Virus record (IMG/VR): IMGVR_UViG_3300031669_000218
Location: 1-25,452 of that record
Length of the DNA stretch: 25,452 nt
Strand: one strand, 5' to 3'
From: a virus
Under the pieces are notes generated by a model. The model worked only from the letters and a program-made list of their open reading frames with translations. It was not told the DNA's origin and made no database searches. The position numbers and the translations under genes were made by a program. How positions within the stretch are numbered: the first letter of the stretch is position 1; the number at the start of each line of letters is the position of its first letter. This document shows, piece by piece, positions 7,717 through 15,002 of this stretch.

Positions 7717-8921
7717 CCTCACCCATCGCTATCCCCTTAACCATCGGACTATCCACCGGGCCGCAGCCGACGCCTCCTGCAACATTGCGCACCACGCTCG
7801 TGGACGCCGTTGCAGCAACGAATCCAGGATACACGGCCAACCTCCCCGGCACGCTGGTTGAGGACATTTGCAGCACGGACATGGGCGCAGTTATTACGCT
7901 CGATCAGGCGCGTGTGGACTCGGTGAACAATACGACGCCCTACGCCAGTGCGCCGTACATCCTTGCGCAACAGGGTGCTATGTACGGGCTGCGGCAAGGC
8001 ACCCCGACCAATGCCAGCGTTTATGTGGTGTTCACCGGCCCGGCTGGATATGTGATCGCTCCGGGCTTCGTGGTGTCTGACGGCACGAATCAGTACATCA
8101 TCCAGGACGGCGGCATCATTGGCACGACTGGCGTATCGGCACCACTTTATGCAGTGGCCGTGGCCAGCGGGTCATGGGCCATTCTCGCCGGATCCGTTAC
8201 GACCATCATCACTTCGGTCCCAACCGGTTACACGCTCACCGTGACCAATCCGCTGGCAGGCGTCCCCGGCGGCGCTGCGGAGTCCGTGCAGAGCTACCGG
8301 GCGCGGAACATGCAGGCGGCTCGGGCTTTCGCACAGGGGTCCATAGACCTGATAAAAACCGCCCTGCAAGCCATCCCCGGCGTTGTGCCGCGCCTGGTGT
8401 CCGTGCGGCAGACTGGCGGATCGTGGGAGATTATCTGTGGTGGCGGGGACCCTTATGCGGTGGCTTATGCCATCTATCGGAGCACACTGCACTTTCCCAT
8501 GCTCATGGGGAGTATGAACAATTCCCAGAATGTTACGGTCAGCATTATCAACGCGCCGAACATTTACCAGATCCTTTTCGTGAATCCGATGATGGCCACG
8601 ACGACCGTATCCGCGCTGTGGAATACGGACATCGCGAATTTCACGGCGGTATCGCAAGTGAACCAGCTTGGATCGCTGGCCATTCAGGGGTATATCAACG
8701 GCATATCGGTCGGCGAACCCCTGAATCTGATGCAGCTACAGGACACATTTCAAGAAGCCGTTTCGTCCGTCCTGAGCGCAAGGCACCTGTCTGCCCTTGA
8801 ATTCACGGTAAACGTGGGGGGCAGCGTGGTGACACCGGGTGCCGGAACTCAGCTCATCGCCAGCATGCCGGAAGAATACTTTTACGTGGCTGCAACAGGT
8901 GTCACCGTGGCGCAGGGTTAG
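7713..8921 (+). CDS. Baseplate wedge protein J (gp47-like)
   Basis: 402 residues from TTG 7713, in a TTGA overlap with the gp25-like gene. The central signature is clear: GGAAESVQSYRARNMQAARA, then FAQGSIDLIKTALQAIPGV and the following VRQTGGSWEIICGGGDPYAV, the conserved core of baseplate J / T4 gp6 / Mu gp47 proteins. The N-terminal part contains TPPATLRTTLVDAVAATNPG and a D-rich strand typical of the family. It forms the outer iris of the baseplate that opens on contraction. Residue count is in the usual range. No lesions are seen. This is one of the most secure assignments in the tail module. Confidence 0.9.
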   Translation: MTSPIAIPLTIGLSTGPQPTPPATLRTTLVDAVAATNPGYTANLPGTLVEDICSTDMGAVITLDQARVDSVNNTTPYASAPYILAQQGAMYGLRQGTPTNASVYVVFTGPAGYVIAPGFVVSDGTNQYIIQDGGIIGTTGVSAPLYAVAVASGSWAILAGSVTTIITSVPTGYTLTVTNPLAGVPGGAAESVQSYRARNMQAARAFAQGSIDLIKTALQAIPGVVPRLVSVRQTGGSWEIICGGGDPYAVAYAIYRSTLHFPMLMGSMNNSQNVTVSIINAPNIYQILFVNPMMATTTVSALWNTDIANFTAVSQVNQLGSLAIQGYINGISVGEPLNLMQLQDTFQEAVSSVLSARHLSALEFTVNVGGSVVTPGAGTQLIASMPEEYFYVAATGVTVAQG

Positions 8922-8924
8922 CGC

Positions 8925-9695
8925 ATGGAATCCTTCGATACTGCGCCGCTTGCCGGGATCATCCCCAGCTATCTGTACGACGAGTTTAATGACGACGCCG
9001 ACCTGCAAGCCTTCATCGATTCGTATAATGCCATTGCTCAGGGTTATCTGGACTGGTTCAATGAAACCCCACTGGGCGTCTACACCAGCGATGCGATAAG
9101 CGGTCCACTGCTGGATTGGACGGCGCAAGGTCTGTGGGGCATTCAGCGACCCGTCATATCGACGAGCAGCACCACAACGAAAGGCGCAGTCAATACGTTT
9201 GCCGTCAACACGATGGCGGTGAACGGGTTCAAAAAAACAGAATCCGGCACGGCTTACGTGGCAACCGATGATCTGTATAAGCGGGTTCTGACATGGTATC
9301 TGTTCCTCGGCGACGGCAAGCAGATGTCGATGCACTGGATCAAGCATCGGATCGCGCGGTTCCTGTATGGCCAGAATGGCTCCAATGTCTCAGTCGATTA
9401 TCTGAACTACATCAGCATTCAGCCAGTGATGATGCGCACTGTGGCGGGCGTGAACAGCCGGGCGGTAAACACCTTCGCGGTAAACACCTTCGCGCAAGAA
9501 CAGGCCAAGTCGGTGAGTCTCATCATCCAGGTGCCACAGACCACTGTGACCGCTGCATTCATCGCGCTATTGCAGCAGGGCATCTTGCCGATGCCCACGC
9601 AGATCACGTTCACGATCACCGAAAACAACGCGCTCGGGCCGCTTCTGGACACTTCCGGCGCACCTTTCGTTCTTAATTCTTCCACGCTGGGGTAA
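8925..9695 (+). CDS. Baseplate/tail-fibre connector, DUF2612-like (gpI position), with AVNTF repeats
   Basis: 256 residues, ATG three bases after the J gene stop. The N-terminal half (SYLYDEFNDDADLQAFIDSY, then WFNETPLG) matches the start of DUF2612-type proteins, which lie between the J-like wedge and the fibres and probably join the two. A typical DLYKRVLTWYLFLGDGK segment, then WIKHRIARFLYG, follows. The protein carries five copies of a five-residue unit A-V-N-(T/G)-(F/M): three at residues 88-102 and two at 180-189. The second pair is encoded by a perfect 15-base tandem duplication (9462-9491). The repeats may be flexible or beta-turn linkers. Family call is by order and recognisable segments. 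Confidence 0.7.
   Translation: MESFDTAPLAGIIPSYLYDEFNDDADLQAFIDSYNAIAQGYLDWFNETPLGVYTSDAISGPLLDWTAQGLWGIQRPVISTSSTTTKGAVNTFAVNTMAVNGFKKTESGTAYVATDDLYKRVLTWYLFLGDGKQMSMHWIKHRIARFLYGQNGSNVSVDYLNYISIQPVMMRTVAGVNSRAVNTFAVNTFAQEQAKSVSLIIQVPQTTVTAAFIALLQQGILPMPTQITFTITENNALGPLLDTSGAPFVLNSSTLG
9462..9491 (+). repeat. Perfect 15-bp tandem duplication inside the DUF2612-like gene
   Basis: The unit GCGGTAAACACCTTC occurs twice head to tail and encodes AVNTF AVNTF in frame. A related triplet of the same peptide at 9186-9230 is more diverged at DNA level, so the 9462 copy is a recent duplication. Confidence 0.9.
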
Positions 9696-9698
9696 AAC

Positions 9699-10421
9699 AT
9701 GACCGCCTTTATTTTTGCAAATAACGTCAACACCACACTGGGCGCGGCGGCATCATCCTCGGCCACGACACTGACCCTGGCATCATCCGCCAATCTGCCC
9801 ACGCTGGGCACAGGGCAGCAGATGCCGTTGACGCTCAACGACGCGGCGACGGGGCTTGTGTACGAGATCGTCTATGTGACCGCCATCAGTGGGGCCACGC
9901 TGACTGTGATTCGCGCTCGGGAAGGCACAACCGCGCAGAACTGGAGCGTCGGTGATTACGCGGCCTGCATGCACACAGCACTGACCACGGCATCCATAAA
10001 CGGCAATGCGCTGCAGACGTTTGAGGTGGCGGATGCTGTTGATGCGAATGGTGCCGTGAACCTCAGTCAAGTGGCCAGCGTTGCCCCGATGTATTCGCAG
10101 CACGATCTTACCCCAGCCAGCGGTGACACATACACGCAAAGTGTGGCCTTTACCGCCCCGTCGAATGGCTTTATCGTCGGTATCGCAACGCAAAACAATG
10201 ACTCAGATCCGCAACCTGTGGGGATAGAACAAACGTTGAGCATCAACGGGACGAATTATGGGACTGACAACACCACCGTATCAAAATCCAATTATGGGGT
10301 TGCGTCTGTGTCCGCAGGTACGGCTTGCACCGTGACCAATACGATTGTTGCGGGCACTTCAACGGGCACGTTCCAGGCTATATCCCAAACGATCGTCGCT
10401 ATCTTCATCCCGAACCCATAA
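9699..10421 (+). CDS. Tail fibre/adaptor protein A
   Basis: 240 residues. Residues 1-95 form a known fibre adaptor-type beta domain: NNVNTTLGAAASSSATTLTL, PLTLNDAATGLVYEIVYVTA, then TLTVIRAREGTTAQNWSVGD, the sequence pattern of the collar/adaptor region that fixes fibres to the baseplate. Residues about 125-240 form a second beta-rich module opening with LSQVASVAP and ending IFIPNP. The same kind of module, opening LGQVLNVAP and ending FFIPNP, closes fibre C (11931-12725), so it is probably a shared fibre tip. It is followed by a fibre-assembly chaperone gene. The ribosome-binding site is weak (GGGGTAAAAC). Receptor binding is inferred. Confidence 0.75.
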   Translation: MTAFIFANNVNTTLGAAASSSATTLTLASSANLPTLGTGQQMPLTLNDAATGLVYEIVYVTAISGATLTVIRAREGTTAQNWSVGDYAACMHTALTTASINGNALQTFEVADAVDANGAVNLSQVASVAPMYSQHDLTPASGDTYTQSVAFTAPSNGFIVGIATQNNDSDPQPVGIEQTLSINGTNYGTDNTTVSKSNYGVASVSAGTACTVTNTIVAGTSTGTFQAISQTIVAIFIPNP

Positions 10422-10430
10422 GGCGCAGAT

Positions 10431-10973
10431 ATGACAACCGAATCCTATTACCTCACCCCAAGCGCAACGGGCACCGCCTTCACAGGCAGCGGATACACGC
10501 CAGACGGGACCATTCCAGCCGGGGCGGTTCCCTGCACACAAGCGCAGGCGCAAGCATATCAGTCCTATGTGCCGGACGGTTCGGGGGGGGTGACCGATGC
10601 CCCGGCGGCGCAGCTGCTGGGGCAGGCCCAATCCGCCCAGATCGCCATCCTCATAGCGTCCCGAGACGCCGCTATGCTCGCCCCGGTCAGCTTCACGACA
10701 GCGGGCGGCATCACGGCGATGTTCTCCACTTCCACCGAGGCCATCAGCTACCTGCAAGGCGTGATCGGCGCAGGTAGTGCTGCGTGGACCGCAAACCTAT
10801 GGCTGAGCAATGCCGGGACGCCTATCACGCCATTTACATTTGCCGACGTGCAGGGTCTCGCTGCGGCGATTGAAGCGATCGAGACGCCGGAGTATCAGGA
10901 AATGTTGAAGCTCATTGGTGAAGTGATGGCAGCGACCACCGTTAGCGCCGTGCAAGGAGTGATCTGGGCATGA
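10431..10973 (+). CDS. Tail fibre assembly chaperone-like protein 1 (DUF4376-like)
   Basis: 180 residues. The N-terminal part is a small beta region (SYYLTPSATGTAFTGSGYTP). The C-terminal part has the DUF4376-like pattern: AQIAILIASRDAAMLAPVSF, a G-ITAMFSTS strand, a helix ISYLQGVI, then W-NLWLSNAGTPITPFTFAD and a final helix. Such proteins assist folding of, or cap, the neighbouring fibres. A paralogue is encoded at 13625-14143, and the two genes bracket fibres B, C and the tailspike. Codons for DGSGGV contain a run of eight G (10583-10590), a site prone to slippage. The next gene starts in an ATGA overlap with this one's stop. Confidence 0.6.
   Translation: MTTESYYLTPSATGTAFTGSGYTPDGTIPAGAVPCTQAQAQAYQSYVPDGSGGVTDAPAAQLLGQAQSAQIAILIASRDAAMLAPVSFTTAGGITAMFSTSTEAISYLQGVIGAGSAAWTANLWLSNAGTPITPFTFADVQGLAAAIEAIETPEYQEMLKLIGEVMAATTVSAVQGVIWA
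10583..10590 (+). repeat. G8 homopolymer in fibre chaperone gene
   Basis: Eight consecutive G residues, in frame here as part of Gly-Gly-Val codons. Gain or loss of one base would truncate the chaperone and uncouple the downstream fibre gene. Confidence 0.9.
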
Positions 10974-11929
10974 CTATTCCTGTATTTACCACTGGCACGG
11001 TATTAACCGCCGCTGAGTTGAATACGGCGCTAACCGATGCGGCTGCATTGCCGATGACACAGCCTAATACGTGGGCGGATGCGCAGACTTTTGACGGCAC
11101 GATCAATCAAACCCCAGGCGCAGGCGCATCCAACCAAGGGCCGTTCCTCCAAGCCTCAGACATCGTCTCGGATTACATCGTCTCGGGCATAAACCCTGTC
11201 GTTCCCTCCCCTGCCTCCCTGACCATGACGATCCCATCTGGCACAGCTTTCGTGCTGGGGCAGAGGACACTATTGCAAGCGGCGGTTACTGACACTTATC
11301 CGGCTTCGTCTGATACCTATTTCAGCATGACTAATACTGGACAGGTAGCTTATACCTCAGTAGCCAACGGTGCCGCTGCTCCTGCTGCTCCGGCGAATGC
11401 TATTAATCTGTTGAAGGTGGTGACGAGTGCTACGGCTATTACGGCGGTAGCTAATATTACCCCCACTCAGCCGGGTGTACCAGATGCAGTATTCCCCGGA
11501 TCAATGGTAAACTTGGGACAAACCGACAGCCTCTACCAATCCTCCCTACTCTCCATCTCCTCCACCACAACCGCCGGAGCCATCACCGCAACAGCAGCGC
11601 AGCTCGCAGGGCAATACCTTGCAAACGGCGCAACCCAAACGGCAGCGTTCACGGTGACTACCGACACGGCGGTAAACATCCTTGCGGCAATGCCTAACGC
11701 CGTGGTGGGTACGGCTTTCAAGTGGCGCTTCATCAACAATGACCAATCGGCCACAGGGTATGCCGGAACTCTGGCGGGTGGGACGGGCGTCACGATTGGG
11801 ACGATATTACCTAATCCGGCAGTTGGTCAAGGCAACTGGGAAGATTATGTGTTCACCTTCACGGCCATTGGAACTACTCCCACGCTTACCGTTGAAGCGG
11901 TTGGTGGCAGCTCTACAGGACTCTTATAA
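10970..11929 (+). CDS. Tail fibre protein B
   Basis: 319 residues, ATG in an ATGA overlap with the chaperone gene. It opens with a common fibre attachment motif (FTTGTVLTAAELNTALTDA). It then carries a repeated fibre module at residues about 45-185: INQTPGAGASNQGPF, FVLGQRTLLQAAV, VTSATAITAVANITPTQPGV and an N-LGQ end. The remainder is a beta-rich, Thr/Ala/Gly-rich domain without recognisable enzyme motifs. The repeated module is shared with fibre C, which starts one base after this gene's stop. Together they look like the pieces of a receptor-binding fibre, or one duplicated from the other. Receptor specificity cannot be read from sequence. Confidence 0.7.
   Translation: MTIPVFTTGTVLTAAELNTALTDAAALPMTQPNTWADAQTFDGTINQTPGAGASNQGPFLQASDIVSDYIVSGINPVVPSPASLTMTIPSGTAFVLGQRTLLQAAVTDTYPASSDTYFSMTNTGQVAYTSVANGAAAPAAPANAINLLKVVTSATAITAVANITPTQPGVPDAVFPGSMVNLGQTDSLYQSSLLSISSTTTAGAITATAAQLAGQYLANGATQTAAFTVTTDTAVNILAAMPNAVVGTAFKWRFINNDQSATGYAGTLAGGTGVTIGTILPNPAVGQGNWEDYVFTFTAIGTTPTLTVEAVGGSSTGLL
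11425..11444 (+). repeat. Direct repeat, copy 1 (20 bp)
   Basis: GAGTGCTACGGCTATTACGG in fibre B. The exact same 20 bases recur at 12278-12297 in fibre C, in the same codon phase. Confidence 0.9.
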
Positions 11930-11930
11930 T

Positions 11931-12725
11931 ATGGCTAAAAATCAAATATCAGCAGACGTTGAGTTTCAGGGGCTTATATCTCAGACGCCCGGTGCAGGCG
12001 CGAACAACTCGTCTCCCTTCGCGCAGTTCGGCGACCTGTTCTCAGACGCCATTGTCACCACTCCAACGCCTACCTTCCCTACTTCCACGACCCTGAGCAG
12101 CACAGCACCCGCACTGGATGCTTATGTGCTCGGTCAGCGCGTGGCCTATGCAGGAGGGAGTTATACGGTCGGCGCGTCTGCTACTTCGTATCTGGACCTT
12201 AGCAATACGGGCGTGTTGACGGTTTCCACTTCGGCGACGGTTACGGCTAATTCGCTGCGGCTGGCGACGGTGACTTCGAGTGCTACGGCTATTACGGGGG
12301 TTGTGGTAACGGCGGCTACTCAGCCGGGTATTCCGGCGGCCACTGAATCGACCGCGCCAGTGAATCTGGGCCAAGTGCTAAATGTCGCGCCTCAGACAAT
12401 AACACTGAATGGTGGGACAGCCGCCAGCACAACCTATGGTACAACTCTGACTTTTGCAGTTCCCTGTGACGGTTATTTAGTTATGGACTCAACTTTTTCA
12501 AACAACACGACAGGGACTCCATTGTCGGATGCTACCCTCGAATTGCTATTCGATGGTACTGTGGATCTCTCCGACTCCGTAACTGCAAACTTCTGGGCCA
12601 TGCACGGATTTAACCCCGTATCAGCAGGCTCTCATACAGCGACGGCGCAGTATACGGTTGGAAGCGCCGCTTTAGCAGATGCGATCTTAATTCGTGGCAT
12701 TTGCTTTTTCATACCTAACCCATAG
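11931..12725 (+). CDS. Tail fibre protein C (paralogous to fibre B; tip shared with fibre A)
   Basis: 264 residues from the ATG at 11931, one base after the fibre B stop. A longer frame from 11682 runs inside fibre B and is not real. Residues about 14-150 repeat the fibre B module (ISQTPGAGANNSSPF, YVLGQRVAYAG, VTSSATAITGVVVTAATQPG, then VNLGQ). Residues about 150-264 repeat the closing module of fibre A and end ICFFIPNP. The protein lacks the LTAAELN attachment motif of fibre B, so it may assemble with fibre B rather than dock itself, or be a spare tip. The ribosome-binding site is poor (CTCTTATAAT), suggesting coupling to fibre B. Confidence 0.7.
   Translation: MAKNQISADVEFQGLISQTPGAGANNSSPFAQFGDLFSDAIVTTPTPTFPTSTTLSSTAPALDAYVLGQRVAYAGGSYTVGASATSYLDLSNTGVLTVSTSATVTANSLRLATVTSSATAITGVVVTAATQPGIPAATESTAPVNLGQVLNVAPQTITLNGGTAASTTYGTTLTFAVPCDGYLVMDSTFSNNTTGTPLSDATLELLFDGTVDLSDSVTANFWAMHGFNPVSAGSHTATAQYTVGSAALADAILIRGICFFIPNP
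12278..12297 (+). repeat. Direct repeat, copy 2 (20 bp)
   Basis: Identical to 11425-11444. The two copies are 853 bases apart and both start at the third base of a codon in their genes, so recombination between them would give an in-frame B/C chimera. Confidence 0.9.
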
Positions 12726-12733
12726 AGGTCAAA

Positions 12734-13615
12734 ATGACAACTGCTGCTCAAATCTTTAATGTCTTAGATTACGGTCTTATCGGAGATGGTGTAGCCGATG
12801 ATACCGTGGCAATTCAGAACACGATAAACGCTGCTGAAGCGAATCAGAACGGCATCAATCCTGGCGGATGTGTCTATTGTCCGCCATCCCTCAAGCCCTT
12901 GGTGACTGGCAATCTGCTAATCAGCAAACCGATTTCTGCTGAATTCCTGTCCTTCATCACCTATTCACCGACGACAGGGACGTGCTTGACGATAGGTGCC
13001 GCTGGCTGGCAGCAATACCATGATCTGCACTTCGTCGGGTTTGTTCAGTCCAGCGGTAATACCGCGATGCCTTCTAGCGTCAACTCATCTGGAGCAACGG
13101 CGGTGCAGGTAAATAATTTTGTGTTCTCTCGTCTGCGAATAGACTTGATTCAGGGGTTTACGAATCAGGGCATCTACTTTGACGGTCTTGGTGACGTATT
13201 CTCGCCGCAGGTTATCCAGCATAACCGCATAGAACTCGGCCAGATTGTGAACAACGGAATCGGCGTTAATTGTCAGAGTACGAGTCCAGCCACTTCTAGC
13301 GTTGAGGCCAACAATTTTCATATTACAAACTCGTACCAGAACTTTTTTGACATGGTATGTGACCCGCAGGGTGGGAGCAGCGCCACGACCTCCAATTACT
13401 TCCTGTTCGACGCGATGGACAACGCCAACCAAGCAGATGGTGGTCAAGGGATAGAAATGAACGGCTCATACAATCGAATCGACATTATATATTCTGGGTG
13501 CAATGTCTGGTTTGGATCAGTATCTAGCTATAACACGCTCAACTTGTACAATACTGCCGCAACCAACTCGACCTATACGGCGGGTGGGACTGGAAATGTG
13601 TACAACCAGATTTAA
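12734..13615 (+). CDS. Tailspike with pectate-lyase-like beta-helix (putative depolymerase)
   Basis: 293 residues with a good ribosome-binding site (TAGAGGTCAAA then ATG). The N-terminus FNVLDYGLIGDGVADDTVAI, then QNTINAA, is the hallmark opening of the Pectate_lyase_3 beta-helix superfamily found in phage tailspikes. The remaining sequence shows the repeating short-strand pattern of a right-handed beta-helix, with many Asn/Ser turns (NNFVFSRLRIDLI, NRIELGQIVNNGIGVNCQS, NNFHITNSYQN). It ends in short N-rich rungs (SYNTLNLYNT) with no obvious capping domain. Such spikes often bind or cut capsule or O-antigen, but no catalytic residues can be assigned. The gene looks more A/T-rich than the tail genes, suggesting recent exchange. 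It lies between fibre C and the second chaperone. Confidence 0.75.
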   Translation: MTTAAQIFNVLDYGLIGDGVADDTVAIQNTINAAEANQNGINPGGCVYCPPSLKPLVTGNLLISKPISAEFLSFITYSPTTGTCLTIGAAGWQQYHDLHFVGFVQSSGNTAMPSSVNSSGATAVQVNNFVFSRLRIDLIQGFTNQGIYFDGLGDVFSPQVIQHNRIELGQIVNNGIGVNCQSTSPATSSVEANNFHITNSYQNFFDMVCDPQGGSSATTSNYFLFDAMDNANQADGGQGIEMNGSYNRIDIIYSGCNVWFGSVSSYNTLNLYNTAATNSTYTAGGTGNVYNQI

Positions 13616-13624
13616 GGACACTTT

Positions 13625-14143
13625 ATGATTTATGGAATGAGTTTTGATCCAAACGGGCTCTGTATAGGTGGGCATAGCTACCTAAATGACAATGCGACAC
13701 TCGCAACGGGACAAGTAGCCTGTACGCAAGCACAGGCGCAATCACCGAGCCAGTGGTGCCTCGTCAATGGGGTCATCACGGAATATCTGCCGAGCCTCCA
13801 AGCCGCACAAAACGCCCTGAACTACGCCTCCTGCTTACAAGCCATCCAAGGCCCCGTCAGCTACACCAGCAAGGGTGGTGTCACAACGCAGTATCAAGCT
13901 GATCCGGGCTCAGTGGCCAGCCTCCAGAGCACCATCTTGGGCTTCCAACTGGCTCAGGCGACACCGACGGGCTTCTATTGGGTGGCGCTGGACAATTCCC
14001 ACACGCCCTTTGAGTACGCGGATTTGCTGGGACTCGCGCAGGCAATGGCGTTGCCGGGTGCTGCCGCGTTTGCCAAGCGGCAAAGCCTCAAAGCCCAGGT
14101 TGCTGCGGCGGATTTGAGCACGGTGGGTACGATTGTATGGTAG
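13625..14143 (+). CDS. Tail fibre/spike assembly chaperone-like protein 2 (DUF4376-like)
   Basis: 172 residues with a strong ribosome-binding site (TTAAGGACACTTT then ATG). The N-terminus is a short beta region (GMSFDPNGLCIGGHSY). The C-terminal part matches protein 1 in pattern: a helix ending SCLQAIQGPVSYTSKGGVTT, then QYQADPGSVASLQSTI, and the characteristic FYWVALDNSHTPFEYADLLG, the W-x(3)-D-N-(S/D) feature typical of this family. Both paralogues also carry the CTQAQAQ segment near residue 35. It probably serves the adjacent tailspike. A strong terminator lies about 40 bases after the stop, making this the last gene of the tail transcription unit. Confidence 0.65.
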   Translation: MIYGMSFDPNGLCIGGHSYLNDNATLATGQVACTQAQAQSPSQWCLVNGVITEYLPSLQAAQNALNYASCLQAIQGPVSYTSKGGVTTQYQADPGSVASLQSTILGFQLAQATPTGFYWVALDNSHTPFEYADLLGLAQAMALPGAAAFAKRQSLKAQVAAADLSTVGTIVW

Positions 14144-14181
14144 TTCGGCAGGGCTGCTGTAAACCCTAACAACCCACACGC

Positions 14182-14204
14182 AAGCCGCCTTCGGGCGGTT
14201 TTTT
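14182..14204 (+). terminator. Rho-independent terminator after the fibre module
   Basis: Stem AAGCCGCC / GGCGGTTT with a TTCG tetraloop (14190-14193), followed by a run of six T (14199-14204). It separates the tail/fibre genes from the lysis cassette. Confidence 0.9.
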
Positions 14205-14235
14205 ATTGCCCATCACTTACTGACAGGACTTAATA

Positions 14236-14580
14236 ATGGCCCTCCCTCTCGAATCCCGCGTATCAAAACTAGAATCGCAACACGACGAATTGGACAACCG
14301 AGTGCAACGCATGGAGGACGGCATAGAATCCCTGCGCGCTGAAATTGCCAATAGCCGCATTGAGAACAAGGGCGATTTCAAGGCCATCCAGGACGGACTT
14401 ACCGGGTTGCAGCGCAGCGCATGGGAAAGCATCCCGCTGTGGGCGGCGGAAGACTCCAAAGAGCAAGCGGAACAGTTGCGAAGCGCCAATCATTCTTTGG
14501 GCATCATGATCGGCGTCATTGTCTCTCTGCTCGCCATTGTTGCAATCCTTATCGTCGCAATAGCGGTGCATGGGCTGTGA
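14236..14580 (+). CDS. Coiled-coil protein with C-terminal membrane segment (XhlA-like architecture)
   Basis: 114 residues. Residues 3-60 are a strongly charged heptad-type coiled coil (LESRVSKLESQHDELDNRVQ and RMEDGIESLRAEIANSR). Residues about 88-112 form one hydrophobic segment (LGIMIGVIVSLLAIVAILIV) close to the C-terminus. This N-coil/C-anchor layout is that of XhlA-type holin-associated proteins and the opposite of an Rz-type spanin, whose membrane anchor is at the N-terminus. It opens the lysis-type cassette just after the terminator, with a moderate ribosome-binding site (CAGGACTTAATA). The gene's stop overlaps the next start (GTGA). A role with holins is inferred from layout and location only. 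Confidence 0.65.
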   Translation: MALPLESRVSKLESQHDELDNRVQRMEDGIESLRAEIANSRIENKGDFKAIQDGLTGLQRSAWESIPLWAAEDSKEQAEQLRSANHSLGIMIGVIVSLLAIVAILIVAIAVHGL

Positions 14581-15002
14581 GCACCCCCCCGGATAAGCCG
14601 CCATTAGGCGCCAGGCTTGCGCAGAAATTCGAGAGCAGCATCGATGTCCCCGCATTCATCGCGTTCAACGTGTTTTGCGCTGGGTGGATGCTATTCCAGG
14701 AATGGTTCCCGGCCTACGCCTTCGATCGCTATCCCTACGAAATGCTGAATATGGTCGTCGGCTTTTTCATGGCTGATGTTGCCATCATCATTTCTATCAG
14801 CCAGAACGCGGCCAAGCGGTCGGCGGACAGGATGAATCTGCGGATGCTTGAGCTCATGGAAACCAACCTGTCCATGCTCAAGACGCTGCGGGATATGCAG
14901 GAGCGCGAGGAAGCACGGGATGCGGTGCTGCACGCGATGGTGCAGGGCGGCAGCAAGCGTGGGGATATTTTGGATGAGCTGATTGTGGAGGCTAAATCGT
15001 GA
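14577..15002 (+). CDS. DUF1003-like two-TM membrane protein, holin or lysis-accessory candidate
   Basis: 141 residues from GTG 14577, in a GTGA overlap with the previous gene. Reading from an earlier ATG at 14421 would run inside that gene. Two membrane segments are visible: IAFNVFCAGWMLFQEWF (about 27-43) and MLNMVVGFFMADVAIIISIS (about 55-74). The text FDRYPYEMLN, then ISQNAAKRSADRMNLRMLE, resembles DUF1003 proteins, in which an FD-YP-LLN element leads to a membrane segment and a SQNR--DR cytoplasmic helix. The charged C-terminal half is cytoplasmic coiled coil. A run of seven C lies just after the start (14584-14590). It is translationally coupled to the PLD-like gene. Confidence 0.6.
   Translation: MSTPPDKPPLGARLAQKFESSIDVPAFIAFNVFCAGWMLFQEWFPAYAFDRYPYEMLNMVVGFFMADVAIIISISQNAAKRSADRMNLRMLELMETNLSMLKTLRDMQEREEARDAVLHAMVQGGSKRGDILDELIVEAKS

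Noticed and set aside
8174-8800. 208-codon frame inside the J-like wedge gene
   Set aside because: Overlaps the conserved core of the J-like protein, has no family features and an Arg/His-rich composition typical of a shifted frame.
14236-14580. Possible i-spanin (Rz) role for the coiled-coil membrane protein
   Set aside because: The membrane segment is at the C-terminus, whereas Rz-type proteins have it at the N-terminus; XhlA-like architecture fits better.
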